From positions 682,001 to 746,000 of the forward strand of contig NZ_JAAAMI010000001.1 in assembly GCF_010500845.1 (NCBI RefSeq): a stretch of 64,000 nucleotides of DNA, written 5' to 3'. Shown piece after piece: positions 8,861 to 16,855 of the stretch. The position numbers and the translations under genes were made by a program. Each line of letters starts with the position of its first letter. Position 1 is the first letter of the stretch. Origin of the DNA: Flagellimonas sediminis. GTDB taxonomy: Bacteria > Bacteroidota > Bacteroidia > Flavobacteriales > Flavobacteriaceae. The notes under the pieces were generated by a model. That model saw only the letters and a program-made list of their open reading frames with translations. It was not told the DNA's origin and ran no database searches.

Positions 8861-10820
8861 TCGGGATGTCCAAAATGACCTTGGTGCCGTTGGGGTTGCC
8901 ATTTTCGTCAAATAGGTCCACAATATCCACGTCAAATTTGTTCTGGTAATCTTTGGAGAAGTTGGCCAAGCGCTCCTTGGTGATGTGGATTCCTACAGAT
9001 TTTCGTTTGAGCACCCTGTTCTCCTTATTGGCTTCGGCCATGGTTCGGCCCACGCCATTGTCAATGATCTCTATGGTCACATGGCCTTTATCTCTTCTCT
9101 TTACGTGGATTTGGATTTTCTTTTCCCCTTCTTTGGGTGATAGTCCGTGCCAAAGGGAATTTTCCAAGAATGGTTGCAAGGTGAGGGATGGAATTTTGAT
9201 ATTATCGATAAAAATATCCTTGTCTACATTGATGCTGAAGTCGATTTCGTTGGAAAACCGGATGTTCTCGATGTTCATGTAAAGCTCCACGGTCTCCAGT
9301 TCTTCCGCCAATGAAATTTCCCTTTGGGAAGAAGCCTCCAAGATCTTTCTAACCAATTTGGAAAACTTGTTCAGGTAGTGAACGGCATTCTTCTGTTCGT
9401 TGTTTATGATATAAAGTTTGATGGAGTTCAAGGAGTTGAACAAAAAATGGGGATTCATTTGGCTACGGAGCATCTTTTGCTCCAAGGTGAGCACTCTTTT
9501 TTCGTTCTTGCTCTGGTATTGTCGGTAAAGGATATAAAGAATGGAAGAAATGAGCCCGACAATCAGCGCACTCACCAACAAGGTTGTCTGGTTTTTCTTC
9601 AACCGTAACCTCACGATCTCATTTTCCTTGGCCAATACGGCAATCTGGTTGTTCTTTTTATCTGCCTCGTACCTTACAATAATATCGTTCATGTACCGTA
9701 AATTGGTGGCACTTGAGATTTCCCTGTCATATTCATCGGCTTTTTTATAGAAGTCATAAGCTTTTTTAAAATCGCCCCTTGCGTTTTCAAGATCGGACAT
9801 CTTTTGGTAGCCATATAGGATGCTACTGGGAAGGTTTCTGGTCTGGGCCATTTCAAGACCTTCCTGTATAAAGTCATTTGCCTTTTCATAATTGCCAAGC
9901 TTGGTATGTGCCCAACCAGTGTTAATGAAGACAGATGAGGCTATGAAGTAATCACCGATTCTTTTTGATTCATCATGTAAGGGCTCCAAAAGAACAAGGG
10001 CCGCGTAGGGCATATTCTGTTTCAAATAGATTTGGGCCAGACTGTTCTTGCATATTATCCGACCAATATCGGAGTTGATTTCCTCATTATAGGCCAATGA
10101 TTTGCGATAATTTTCAAGGGCACCTTCCAAGTCCCCTTTTTCCTCCATACAATGACCAATATTTTGATGGTTGATGGCCAATCCCAGCTTGTTGTCCAAT
10201 TCTTCCTCCAGTTTTAATGCTCGGCGAAACTGCATAATGGCAAGATCAAACTGTCCTAAGGTTATGTAGAGGTTTCCAACGCCATTTAGGGCAACATTTA
10301 TGCTCCTTTTGATATGGTCCGATGGGTTTTCCACTTGCTCGGCCAACTCAAGTGCTTTTTGGTGGTAATCCAGGGCTGTCTTTATGGCATCGGTTCTTCG
10401 GTATACAACTCCCAACATGTTCAGGCTTAAAACCCGCATCTCGGTATTGTTGGCTTTTTCAGAAAGTTCCAAGGCCTGCTCGTGCAGTTGTACCGATTTC
10501 TCGTATTGGGAATAGTTCCGATACCTCATACCCAATTGGTTCAGGGCATAAGCCTCGCCTTCGGGGTAATTGTTTTGTCTGCTAATGTTGGCAAAATACC
10601 GCAAAAAGGTAGTGTCCCTTTTTTCTTCTTCTAGCTGCTCGTCCAGATTCTCGTAGGTTTTGGGCTGCAAGAGCGTAAGGTTTTCAGCTTTTTCCTTGAC
10701 TGCCTCGGAAATGTCTTGGGAAAAGGAAGCGTTCAGCATTAAGAACGTCAACCAAAAGAGCAGGACTGTTCTTTGTCCTCGATGTAGGTAGTCGATTTGT
10801 GTGAACTTTACTATGGCCAC
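8853..10820 (-). CDS. TPR-containing LytS-type sensor histidine kinase
   Basis: 655 residues. A signal or anchor (about 18-35) precedes a periplasmic array of tetratricopeptide repeats (about 75-385, units such as LGQFDLAIMQFRRALKLEEE), one transmembrane helix (about 410-433), a coiled-coil linker, and a His_kinase domain with the phospho-acceptor context SQMNPHFLFNSLNSIK. A HATPase domain follows (EIIDNGVGRT). The best start is GTG. It follows the LytTR regulator by 15 bases and is surely its partner. TPR-LytS kinases are a Bacteroidota style of sensor; the ligand is not visible. Confidence 0.92.
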   Translation of the reverse strand: MAIVKFTQIDYLHRGQRTVLLFWLTFLMLNASFSQDISEAVKEKAENLTLLQPKTYENLDEQLEEEKRDTTFLRYFANISRQNNYPEGEAYALNQLGMRYRNYSQYEKSVQLHEQALELSEKANNTEMRVLSLNMLGVVYRRTDAIKTALDYHQKALELAEQVENPSDHIKRSINVALNGVGNLYITLGQFDLAIMQFRRALKLEEELDNKLGLAINHQNIGHCMEEKGDLEGALENYRKSLAYNEEINSDIGRIICKNSLAQIYLKQNMPYAALVLLEPLHDESKRIGDYFIASSVFINTGWAHTKLGNYEKANDFIQEGLEMAQTRNLPSSILYGYQKMSDLENARGDFKKAYDFYKKADEYDREISSATNLRYMNDIIVRYEADKKNNQIAVLAKENEIVRLRLKKNQTTLLVSALIVGLISSILYILYRQYQSKNEKRVLTLEQKMLRSQMNPHFLFNSLNSIKLYIINNEQKNAVHYLNKFSKLVRKILEASSQREISLAEELETVELYMNIENIRFSNEIDFSINVDKDIFIDNIKIPSLTLQPFLENSLWHGLSPKEGEKKIQIHVKRRDKGHVTIEIIDNGVGRTMAEANKENRVLKRKSVGIHITKERLANFSKDYQNKFDVDIVDLFDENGNPNGTKVILDIPTI

Positions 10821-10835
10821 AGGTTTTAGGGAGAG

Positions 10836-11570
10836 TTACAGCATATCCAAAAAATCGGATTTTTTTTGCCTGGAGACTGGAATTTTATGGTTGGATTCCA
10901 AAACCACATAGCCATCGGTTTTCAGGAATTCTTTGATCTTATTAAGGTTGATGATGTAAGAGTTGTGGATTCTAAAAAAGCTGGTATCCGGCAATAGTGC
11001 ATTGACCTCTTTCAGTTTTTTGGTCAGGAGGATTTTCTGTCCGTCTTTTAAAAAGATGGTGCTATAGTTACCATCGGATTCGGCGAACAATATTTCATCA
11101 CTGTTCAGGAAAAGCAATTTACCATCGGTATTGATGGTGATTTTTTTACTGTGTGATTCCGCGTTGAAGTTCAATAGAATTTTTTCCAAACGCTCAATGG
11201 TGAGATTCTTTGCATTGAATCTTTTGATTTTGGCGATGGTAACTTCAAGATCGTCCGTGTCAATGGGTTTCAGTAGGTAATCGATAGCCTCGTTTTTGAG
11301 GGCCTGCAGCGCATATTGGTTATAGGCCGTGGTGATTACCACCGGAAAATCCTTGTTCTTTAGGTTCTTGATGAACTGGAAACCATCCATGGCCGGCATT
11401 TCAATATCGAGAAAGAGACAATCGGGCGTATTGCGTTCCAAATAAGCCAACGCTTCATAGGCATCGGTAAAGGACGCAACAATATCCACCTCGTCGCTCA
11501 AGTTGGTCAATTCCCAACTGAGGCTCTGAAGTGCCTTGATCTCGTCATCAACAATTACGGCTTCCAACAT
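10836..11570 (-). CDS. LytTR-family response regulator
   Basis: 244 residues. The receiver domain (about 1-120) has the acidic pocket Asp8-Asp9, the phospho-acceptor Asp55 (CLFLDIEMPAMDG) and the conserved Lys in DYLLKPI. The C-terminal LytTR DNA-binding domain (about 145-244) contains ESDGNYSTI and FRIHNSYIINLNKI. It is the first gene of the operon with the TPR kinase. LytTR dimers bind direct repeats about two helical turns apart; a repeat of exactly that form lies 185 bases upstream of its start, in front of the divergent small ORF. Confidence 0.93.
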   Translation of the reverse strand: MLEAVIVDDEIKALQSLSWELTNLSDEVDIVASFTDAYEALAYLERNTPDCLFLDIEMPAMDGFQFIKNLKNKDFPVVITTAYNQYALQALKNEAIDYLLKPIDTDDLEVTIAKIKRFNAKNLTIERLEKILLNFNAESHSKKITINTDGKLLFLNSDEILFAESDGNYSTIFLKDGQKILLTKKLKEVNALLPDTSFFRIHNSYIINLNKIKEFLKTDGYVVLESNHKIPVSRQKKSDFLDML

Positions 11571-11754
11571 ACTGTTTAGGTATACGTTATTCCAAATTTA
11601 GGATTATTCTCCTTACAGTAATCAAATTATGTGCTAATGGACATTTAAGACGTATAACTGGTATAAAATGCAAAATCATGGTAAAAATTTGCTATTTCCC
11701 TTGCCAATGGGCCATTTTAATTGCTTTGGGTATTGGGTTTAAAAAGGGACAAAA

Positions 11755-11786
11755 CCAATTATACACAAAAAACGACCGATTATACA
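11755..11786. promoter_or_regulatory. candidate LytTR binding site: 12-base direct repeat at 21-base pitch
   Basis: ACCAATTATACA (11754-11765) and ACCGATTATACA (11775-11786) match at 11 of 12 positions and start exactly 21 bases apart, which is two helical turns. This is the architecture used by LytTR regulators. The repeat lies between a LytTR gene and a divergent small transcription unit, with a near-consensus -7 box (TATCTTGG, 11817-11824) 31 bases downstream and no good -33 box, as expected for an activated promoter. The assignment to this regulator is inference. Confidence 0.55.
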
Positions 11787-11863
11787 TACGCTTCCCTGCC
11801 CACGATTTTTGTTATCTATCTTGGCGCTACCTAAAATTAGGGGCAACCAAATAACCAATAGAA

Positions 11864-11983
11864 ATGAGAAAATGTATTGTGCTTTTTGTGCTTTTGATCG
11901 TGGCTTTGGTTTTTGCCGCCGTGTCAGAACATAAGCAAGTAAAGTTTAAATCTGATTGGGAAAAGGTTTTAGCCAAAAAGTAA
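11864..11983 (+). CDS. 39-residue membrane or secreted peptide ORF
   Basis: ATG to TAA, 39 residues: a basic start (MRKC), a hydrophobic helix of about 17 residues (IVLFVLLIVALVFAAV), then a charged tail rich in Lys (EHKQVKFKSDWEKVLAKK). The layout is that of a signal-anchor or small exported peptide. It lies downstream of the 21-base-pitch direct repeat and a -7-like box, in the only gap of nearly 900 bases beside the two-component genes, and a terminator follows at 12220. After the stop the same frame stays open to 12142. I recognise no family. The transcript could also act as an RNA. Confidence 0.45.
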   Translation: MRKCIVLFVLLIVALVFAAVSEHKQVKFKSDWEKVLAKK

Positions 11984-12219
11984 ACCTTTACCAACAACGC
12001 TCTTAACATATTGTATTACCAAAAATTGTACGGCCAAAGCAACCATTCTCTTGATTATAGAAACCGCTTGCAAGAAAAAATCTTCGGGTTGGCCAAATCT
12101 GGAATTGATCATAGGTTTCGGGGGAACTACCTAAGACGATAAAGGATTGACATGGCAGAACTTGGAGAGGCCGTACTGTTTGGTAATATCATATTATATG
12201 CACGTTCATCATAAAAGCT

Positions 12220-12263
12220 AGACCAAAAGGTATCTGTGAATATACTTTTTGGTCTTTTTTTTT
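12220..12263 (+). terminator. intrinsic terminator of the small transcription unit
   Basis: AGACCAAAA (12220-12228) pairs perfectly with TTTTGGTCT (12247-12255), and T continues to 12263. No long gene precedes it on this strand, so it supports a short transcript running from about 11.83 kb that contains the 39-codon ORF. Confidence 0.8.
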
Positions 12264-12464
12264 GACCAAGAATCTTTCCACAATCCTATATTTCATCGGT
12301 CCTACGCCATTGCTCGGCTGCCCTAGATTTCAACATTGAGTGTTAAAAACTTTGTTCCCGTTTTCGGATTTGCCCCTTTACTTTTCAACAACATTTTTAA
12401 ATATTTGTTTACTCTGTTCAAGAGGAAACCTCCTTCCAAACCAAATAACGATATAAAGAATAAG

Positions 12465-13451
12465 ATGTCCGTAGCTATTGAGCCCATATTACAGGAAAAC
12501 AAGGATAGATTTGTGATCTTTCCCATACAACACCACGACCTTTGGGAATGGTACAAAAAATGCGAAGCGTGCTTTTGGACAGCCGAAGAGATCGATCTTC
12601 ATCAGGATCTCACCGACTGGAACACCAAACTGAACGAGGATGAGCGTTACTTCATCAAGCATATTTTGGCATTTTTTGCGGCATCCGATGGTATCGTGAA
12701 CGAAAACCTTGCCGAAAACTTTGTGAACGAAGTGCAGTTTTCAGAGGCCAAGTTCTTTTACGGATTTCAGATCATGATGGAGAACATACATTCGGAAACC
12801 TACTCGCTCCTTATCGATACGTATGTAAAAGATGAGAAAGAGAAAAACATACTTTTTCAGGCAATCGAAAATTTTCCGGCGATTAAAAAGAAGGCAGATT
12901 GGGCCCTTAAATGGATTGAATCACCAAGTTTTGCGGAACGACTAATTGCTTTTGCAGCTGTTGAGGGAATCTTCTTTTCCGGAGCGTTCTGTTCTATTTT
13001 TTGGTTGAAGAAACGCGGGTTGATGCCTGGCCTTACCTTTTCCAACGAGTTAATTTCTCGTGATGAAGGAATGCACTGCGACTTTGCTGTTCACCTTCAT
13101 AACAAACATTTGGTGAACAAGGTCCCAAAATCGCGAATCACGGACATTATTGTAGATGCCCTCAACATAGAAAGGGAGTTCATTACTGAATCACTTCCAG
13201 TTAGCTTGATCGGGATGAACGCCAAATTGATGACCCAGTACTTGGAGTTTGTAACGGACAGACTTTTGGTGGAACTTGAATGCGAAAAGGTATACAATGC
13301 CACCAATCCATTCGATTTCATGGATATGATCTCTCTCCAAGGGAAGACCAATTTCTTTGAAAAACGCGTTTCGGAATATCAAAAGGCTGGTGTATTGAAC
13401 AAGGAAAAGGACACCGATTCCCAGAAAATCAGTTTCGACGCGGATTTTTAA
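12465..13451 (+). CDS. nrdB: ribonucleoside-diphosphate reductase subunit beta (class I)
   Basis: 328 residues from the internal ATG (MSVAIEPIL); 43 in-frame residues upstream look non-conserved and sit over the likely leader. It holds the diferric-tyrosyl cofactor that starts radical chemistry in NrdA. Metal ligands are visible: Asp75 (AASDGIV), Glu106 and His109 (MENIHSETY), later Glu in AAVEGIFF, and Glu and His in [10 protein letters not shown]. The radical Tyr113 is present. The [10 protein letters not shown] and [13 protein letters not shown] blocks resemble the eukaryotic-type R2 branch. No ATP-cone is fused. nrdA follows after 121 bases. Confidence 0.95.
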   Translation: MSVAIEPILQENKDRFVIFPIQHHDLWEWYKKCEACFWTAEEIDLHQDLTDWNTKLNEDERYFIKHILAFFAASDGIVNENLAENFVNEVQFSEAKFFYGFQIMMENIHSETYSLLIDTYVKDEKEKNILFQAIENFPAIKKKADWALKWIESPSFAERLIAFAAVEGIFFSGAFCSIFWLKKRGLMPGLTFSNELISRDEGMHCDFAVHLHNKHLVNKVPKSRITDIIVDALNIEREFITESLPVSLIGMNAKLMTQYLEFVTDRLLVELECEKVYNATNPFDFMDMISLQGKTNFFEKRVSEYQKAGVLNKEKDTDSQKISFDADF

Positions 13452-13466
13452 TCAGTAAAAGATTGC

Positions 13467-13499
13467 AACCCTCCTAACCTCAGGTTTAGAGGGTTTTCA
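13467..13499 (+). terminator. hairpin between nrdB and nrdA (terminator or attenuator)
   Basis: AACCCTC (13467-13473) pairs with GAGGGTT (13489-13495), with an inner AACC/GGTT pair, and only a short T run follows. It could partly terminate nrdB transcripts or stabilise their 3' end. Confidence 0.5.
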
Positions 13500-13516
13500 T
13501 AGCCTTAATTTTAAAA

Positions 13517-13532
13517 TGTTAATTTTTTAACA
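13517..13532. promoter_or_regulatory. perfect palindrome TGTTAA-N4-TTAACA upstream of nrdA
   Basis: TGTTAA, TTTT, TTAACA form a 16-base dyad 40 bases before the nrdA ATG. The size and 4-base spacer are those of a dimeric repressor or CRP/FNR-type site, but the regulator is unknown. Its position allows separate control of nrdA. The AT-rich content means chance is possible. Confidence 0.35.
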
Positions 13533-13572
13533 GTAAGGAAGAAACCAACAACAATTAAACACGAGCAACACC

Positions 13573-16041
13573 ATGTATGTAGTTAAAAGAGACGGGAGAA
13601 AAGAGCCGATTATGTTCGACAAGATCACGGCCAGGGTTAGAAAACTTTGTTATGGACTCAACAGTTTGGTTGACCCAGTAAAGGTGGCCATGAGGGTTAT
13701 TGAAGGTTTGTATGATGGGGTTACTACATCCGAACTGGACAATCTAGCTGCGGAGATTGCCGCTACCATGACCACAACACACCCTGACTATGCTAAGTTG
13801 GCCGCAAGGATATCCGTTTCCAACCTGCATAAAAACACCAAAAAGTCCTTCTCCGAAGCCATGAAGGACCTTTACGAATATGTAAATCCCAGAACAGGCA
13901 AAAAAGCACCATTGCTTTCTGACGAAGTATACCAAGTGATTTCCGAGAATGCGGAAAAGCTGGATTCCACCATCATCTACAACCGTGATTTCGGGTATGA
14001 TTACTTTGGTTTCAAGACATTGGAACGTTCCTATTTGTTGAAGATAAACGGGAAGATTGCCGAACGTCCCCAACACATGTTGATGAGGGTTGCCGTGGGC
14101 ATCCATTTGGATGATTTGGATTCCGCGGTGGAAACCTATGAGTTGATGTCCAAAAAGTACTTCACACATGCCACCCCAACCCTGTTCAACTCCGGGACCC
14201 CAAAACCACAAATGTCTTCTTGCTTTCTTTTGGCCATGAAAGATGATAGTATCGATGGCATTTATGACACTTTGAAACAGACCGCCAAGATTTCGCAATC
14301 TGCTGGTGGAATTGGGTTGTCCATCCACAACATTAGGGCCACCGGATCGTATATTGCCGGAACCAATGGTACCTCCAACGGTATTGTTCCCATGCTCAGG
14401 GTATTTAACGACACGGCCCGTTATGTGGACCAAGGTGGTGGAAAACGCAAGGGAAGCTTTGCCATTTATGTAGAGCCTTGGCATGCTGATATTTTTGATT
14501 TTTTGGAGCTGAAAAAGAACCACGGAAAAGAGGAAATGCGTGCCCGAGACCTGTTCTATGCCATGTGGATTCCCGATTTGTTCATGAAACGGGTAGAGGC
14601 CGATGCCGAATGGACGCTGATGTGCCCTAACGAATGCCCGGGACTTTTTGATTCGCACAGTGAAGAATTCGAGGCCCGTTACTTAAAATATGAAGCCGAG
14701 GGCAAGGGTAGAAAGACAATCAAGGCTAGGGACCTTTGGGAAAAGATTTTGGAATCCCAAATAGAGACAGGTACCCCGTATATGCTTTACAAGGATGCCG
14801 CCAACCGTAAAAGCAACCAAAAGAATTTGGGAACCATCCGTTCTTCCAACCTCTGCACGGAGATTTTGGAATATACCTCTCCGGACGAAGTGGCCGTATG
14901 TAACCTGGCATCGATTGCCCTTCCCATGTTCGTGAAGAATGGCGAGTTCGATCACAAAGAGCTTTTCCGTGTGACCAAACAAGTGACCCGTAACCTCAAC
15001 AAGGTAATCGATAGGAATTTTTATCCAGTGGAAGAGGCCAGAAACTCCAACATGAGGCACAGACCGGTCGGTTTGGGAGTGCAGGGGTTGGCGGACACCT
15101 TCATTATGTTGCGATTGCCCTTCACCAGTGATGAGGCCAAAAAACTCAACCAAGAAATTTTTGAGACCCTTTATTTTGCTGCGGTCACTGCTTCAATGGA
15201 ATTGGCCAAGGAGGACGGAACTTATTCCAGCTATAAAGGTTCACCCATTTCAAAAGGAGAATTTCAGCATAACCTTTGGGGTATAAAGGATAGTGAGCTA
15301 TCCGGAAGATGGGACTGGGACAGATTAAGGAAGGATGTATTGAAACACGGGGTAAGGAACTCTTTGTTGGTAGCCCCAATGCCAACCGCTTCCACATCCC
15401 AGATTTTAGGGAACAATGAATGTTTTGAGCCCTATACGTCCAACATTTATACCCGAAGGGTACTTTCCGGAGAATTCATTGTGGTAAACAAGCATTTGTT
15501 GGAAGATTTGGTGAAATTGGGACTTTGGAACGAGAATTTGAAACAAGAGTTGATGCGCGCCAACGGTTCGGTGCAGGATATCGATGCCATTCCACAAGAC
15601 ATCAAGGAGCTCTATAAAACCGTTTGGGAACTCAGCATGAAGGATATCATCGATATGAGCCGTCAGCGAGGATATTTCATTGACCAGAGCCAATCCTTGA
15701 ACCTCTTTATGGAGAATGCCAATTATGCCAAATTGACCTCTATGCACTTTTACGCTTGGAAAAGTGGGTTGAAGACCGGTATGTACTACCTCAGGACAAA
15801 AGCTGCTGTGGACGCCATTAAATTCACGTTGGACAATACCAAAAAGAAAGAGGAACCGGTGACGGTCATGGCCGAAATCGAAACCCCGTCCACTGCTGCA
15901 GAAGAAATAAATGTAAACGCTATGCCTGTGAGCCAACAGGAAGTTGACATACAGCCCTTAACGCCAGAAGAAATGAAAGAAATGATTGCGCGCGCGAAAC
16001 AAGGCCAAGCAGACGATGACTGCTTGATGTGCGGATCATAG
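13573..16041 (+). CDS. nrdA: ribonucleoside-diphosphate reductase subunit alpha (class I)
   Basis: 822 residues. An N-terminal ATP-cone (about 1-90, from [18 protein letters not shown]) gives allosteric activity control. The ten-stranded catalytic barrel shows the disulfide Cys in [11 protein letters not shown], the specificity-loop region [14 protein letters not shown], and the thiyl-radical Cys in [11 protein letters not shown]. The C-terminal re-reducing pair is CLMC at the very end. It reduces NDPs to dNDPs with NrdB. A linker of about 50 residues ([13 protein letters not shown]) precedes the Cys tail, as expected for a mobile arm. A double-stem terminator follows. Confidence 0.96.
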   Translation: MYVVKRDGRKEPIMFDKITARVRKLCYGLNSLVDPVKVAMRVIEGLYDGVTTSELDNLAAEIAATMTTTHPDYAKLAARISVSNLHKNTKKSFSEAMKDLYEYVNPRTGKKAPLLSDEVYQVISENAEKLDSTIIYNRDFGYDYFGFKTLERSYLLKINGKIAERPQHMLMRVAVGIHLDDLDSAVETYELMSKKYFTHATPTLFNSGTPKPQMSSCFLLAMKDDSIDGIYDTLKQTAKISQSAGGIGLSIHNIRATGSYIAGTNGTSNGIVPMLRVFNDTARYVDQGGGKRKGSFAIYVEPWHADIFDFLELKKNHGKEEMRARDLFYAMWIPDLFMKRVEADAEWTLMCPNECPGLFDSHSEEFEARYLKYEAEGKGRKTIKARDLWEKILESQIETGTPYMLYKDAANRKSNQKNLGTIRSSNLCTEILEYTSPDEVAVCNLASIALPMFVKNGEFDHKELFRVTKQVTRNLNKVIDRNFYPVEEARNSNMRHRPVGLGVQGLADTFIMLRLPFTSDEAKKLNQEIFETLYFAAVTASMELAKEDGTYSSYKGSPISKGEFQHNLWGIKDSELSGRWDWDRLRKDVLKHGVRNSLLVAPMPTASTSQILGNNECFEPYTSNIYTRRVLSGEFIVVNKHLLEDLVKLGLWNENLKQELMRANGSVQDIDAIPQDIKELYKTVWELSMKDIIDMSRQRGYFIDQSQSLNLFMENANYAKLTSMHFYAWKSGLKTGMYYLRTKAAVDAIKFTLDNTKKKEEPVTVMAEIETPSTAAEEINVNAMPVSQQEVDIQPLTPEEMKEMIARAKQGQADDDCLMCGS

Positions 16042-16089
16042 TCAGTACCGGGCTTTTCGGTACATGTGATAGTGTTTATTGATTAAATG

Positions 16090-16137
16090 CCTCGGAAAAG
16101 GTTCACCCCACATAAGAACCATCCGAGGTATTTTTTT
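16090..16137 (+). terminator. intrinsic terminator of nrdA
   Basis: CCTCGGA (16090-16096) pairs with TCCGAGG (16122-16128), with an inner GGTTC/GAACC stem, followed by TATTTTTTT. Confidence 0.8.
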
Positions 16138-16152
16138 GGAAATATTCAAATG

Positions 16153-16182
16153 AAAAGGGCCTCCCGGTTGGGAGGCCCTTTT
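16153..16182. terminator. strong bidirectional terminator
   Basis: AAAAGGGCCTCCC (16153-16165) and GGGAGGCCCTTTT (16170-16182) form a 13-base perfect stem with a 4-base loop. It lies 19 bases past the minus-strand subunit-3 gene and also backs up the nrdA terminator. Confidence 0.85.
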
Positions 16183-16201
16183 GTTTTGTGTATCGTGTTT
16201 C

Positions 16202-16855
16202 CTATTCGGACCAGGCCTTTCCGCCGGTGAGTTCCTGTAGGTCCCCACAGGCGATGTACTCCCCGGGTATGGGCAGGTAGGCGAGTACCTCCTCGCCGAC
16301 CTTCTCCGAGGACTTGTAGGCCCATGTGGCCAGGTCCCTGAGCTCGTTGGCGAAGGTGTAGCGCGCCACTTCCTCGTCCAGGGTGGCCTCGCCGCCCTGC
16401 ATGATGGCCTGCATGTAGCTCATCACGGCCTCGGAATGGGCCGTCTCCTCCTCCTCGGTGCGCTTCCTCAGGTAGGTGGCCAGTACCGGCTCTATGTCCT
16501 CCGCCTCCAGCTCCGCCAGCTCCGTCTTGCCGGAACCCTCCAGTGCCCTGTCGTAGAACTTACCCATCTTCATCATCACGAAGTCCCGCTGTTCAAGGGG
16601 CATCACCTGGTCCAGGTAGGCGTCGATGAAGCCGTGCACGTTCACCTCGGTGGCCGAGGGGGTATCGGTCTTGGGAAGGATCACGTCCAGGGTGGTGGCC
16701 AGGGCCTGTCCCTGTCCCCTGTCCAGATAGGCGGGGACCCACTCCGAATAGGCGGGCTTGTCCTTGCAGCCCTGGAGCAGGCTTAACAGTGTAGGGGTCG
16801 CCACGGCGTAGCCGAAGGCCATCCCCATGTTCTTGAGTGCTGATCTTCTTTCCAT
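16202..16855 (-). CDS. gluconate 2-dehydrogenase subunit 3 family protein (Tat)
   Basis: 217 residues from the ATG that overlaps the GMC stop by one base (TAATG). The N-terminus MERRSALKNMGMAFG is a twin-arginine signal, and LLSLLQGC just after it looks like a lipobox, so a Tat-exported lipoprotein is possible. The rest is an acidic helical domain of the subunit-3 family (TLDVILPKTDTPSA, TYLRKRTEEEE). Such small subunits carry the signal that exports a signal-less GMC flavoprotein and help dock it to the electron-transport chain. The whole gene is GC-rich (60-65% in the lines I counted). Confidence 0.86.
   Translation of the reverse strand: MERRSALKNMGMAFGYAVATPTLLSLLQGCKDKPAYSEWVPAYLDRGQGQALATTLDVILPKTDTPSATEVNVHGFIDAYLDQVMPLEQRDFVMMKMGKFYDRALEGSGKTELAELEAEDIEPVLATYLRKRTEEEETAHSEAVMSYMQAIMQGGEATLDEEVARYTFANELRDLATWAYKSSEKVGEEVLAYLPIPGEYIACGDLQELTGGKAWSE

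Noticed and set aside
11827..12009. 60-codon minus-strand frame in the small-unit region
   Set aside because: It is antisense to the signal-bearing 39-codon ORF and lacks a promoter or family pattern on its strand.
12336..12464. 43-residue N-terminal extension of NrdB
   Set aside because: NrdB homologues begin near MSVAIEPIL; the extension overlaps likely promoter sequence (AATATTTG) and is not conserved in style.
12256..12464. possible NrdR box upstream of nrdB (ACAATCCTATATTTCAT)
   Set aside because: Only half of the NrdR consensus fits, and a second tandem box is missing.
13744..14658. 304-codon frame antisense to nrdA
   Set aside because: It is a shadow of the strongly coding nrdA gene and has no recognisable domain.
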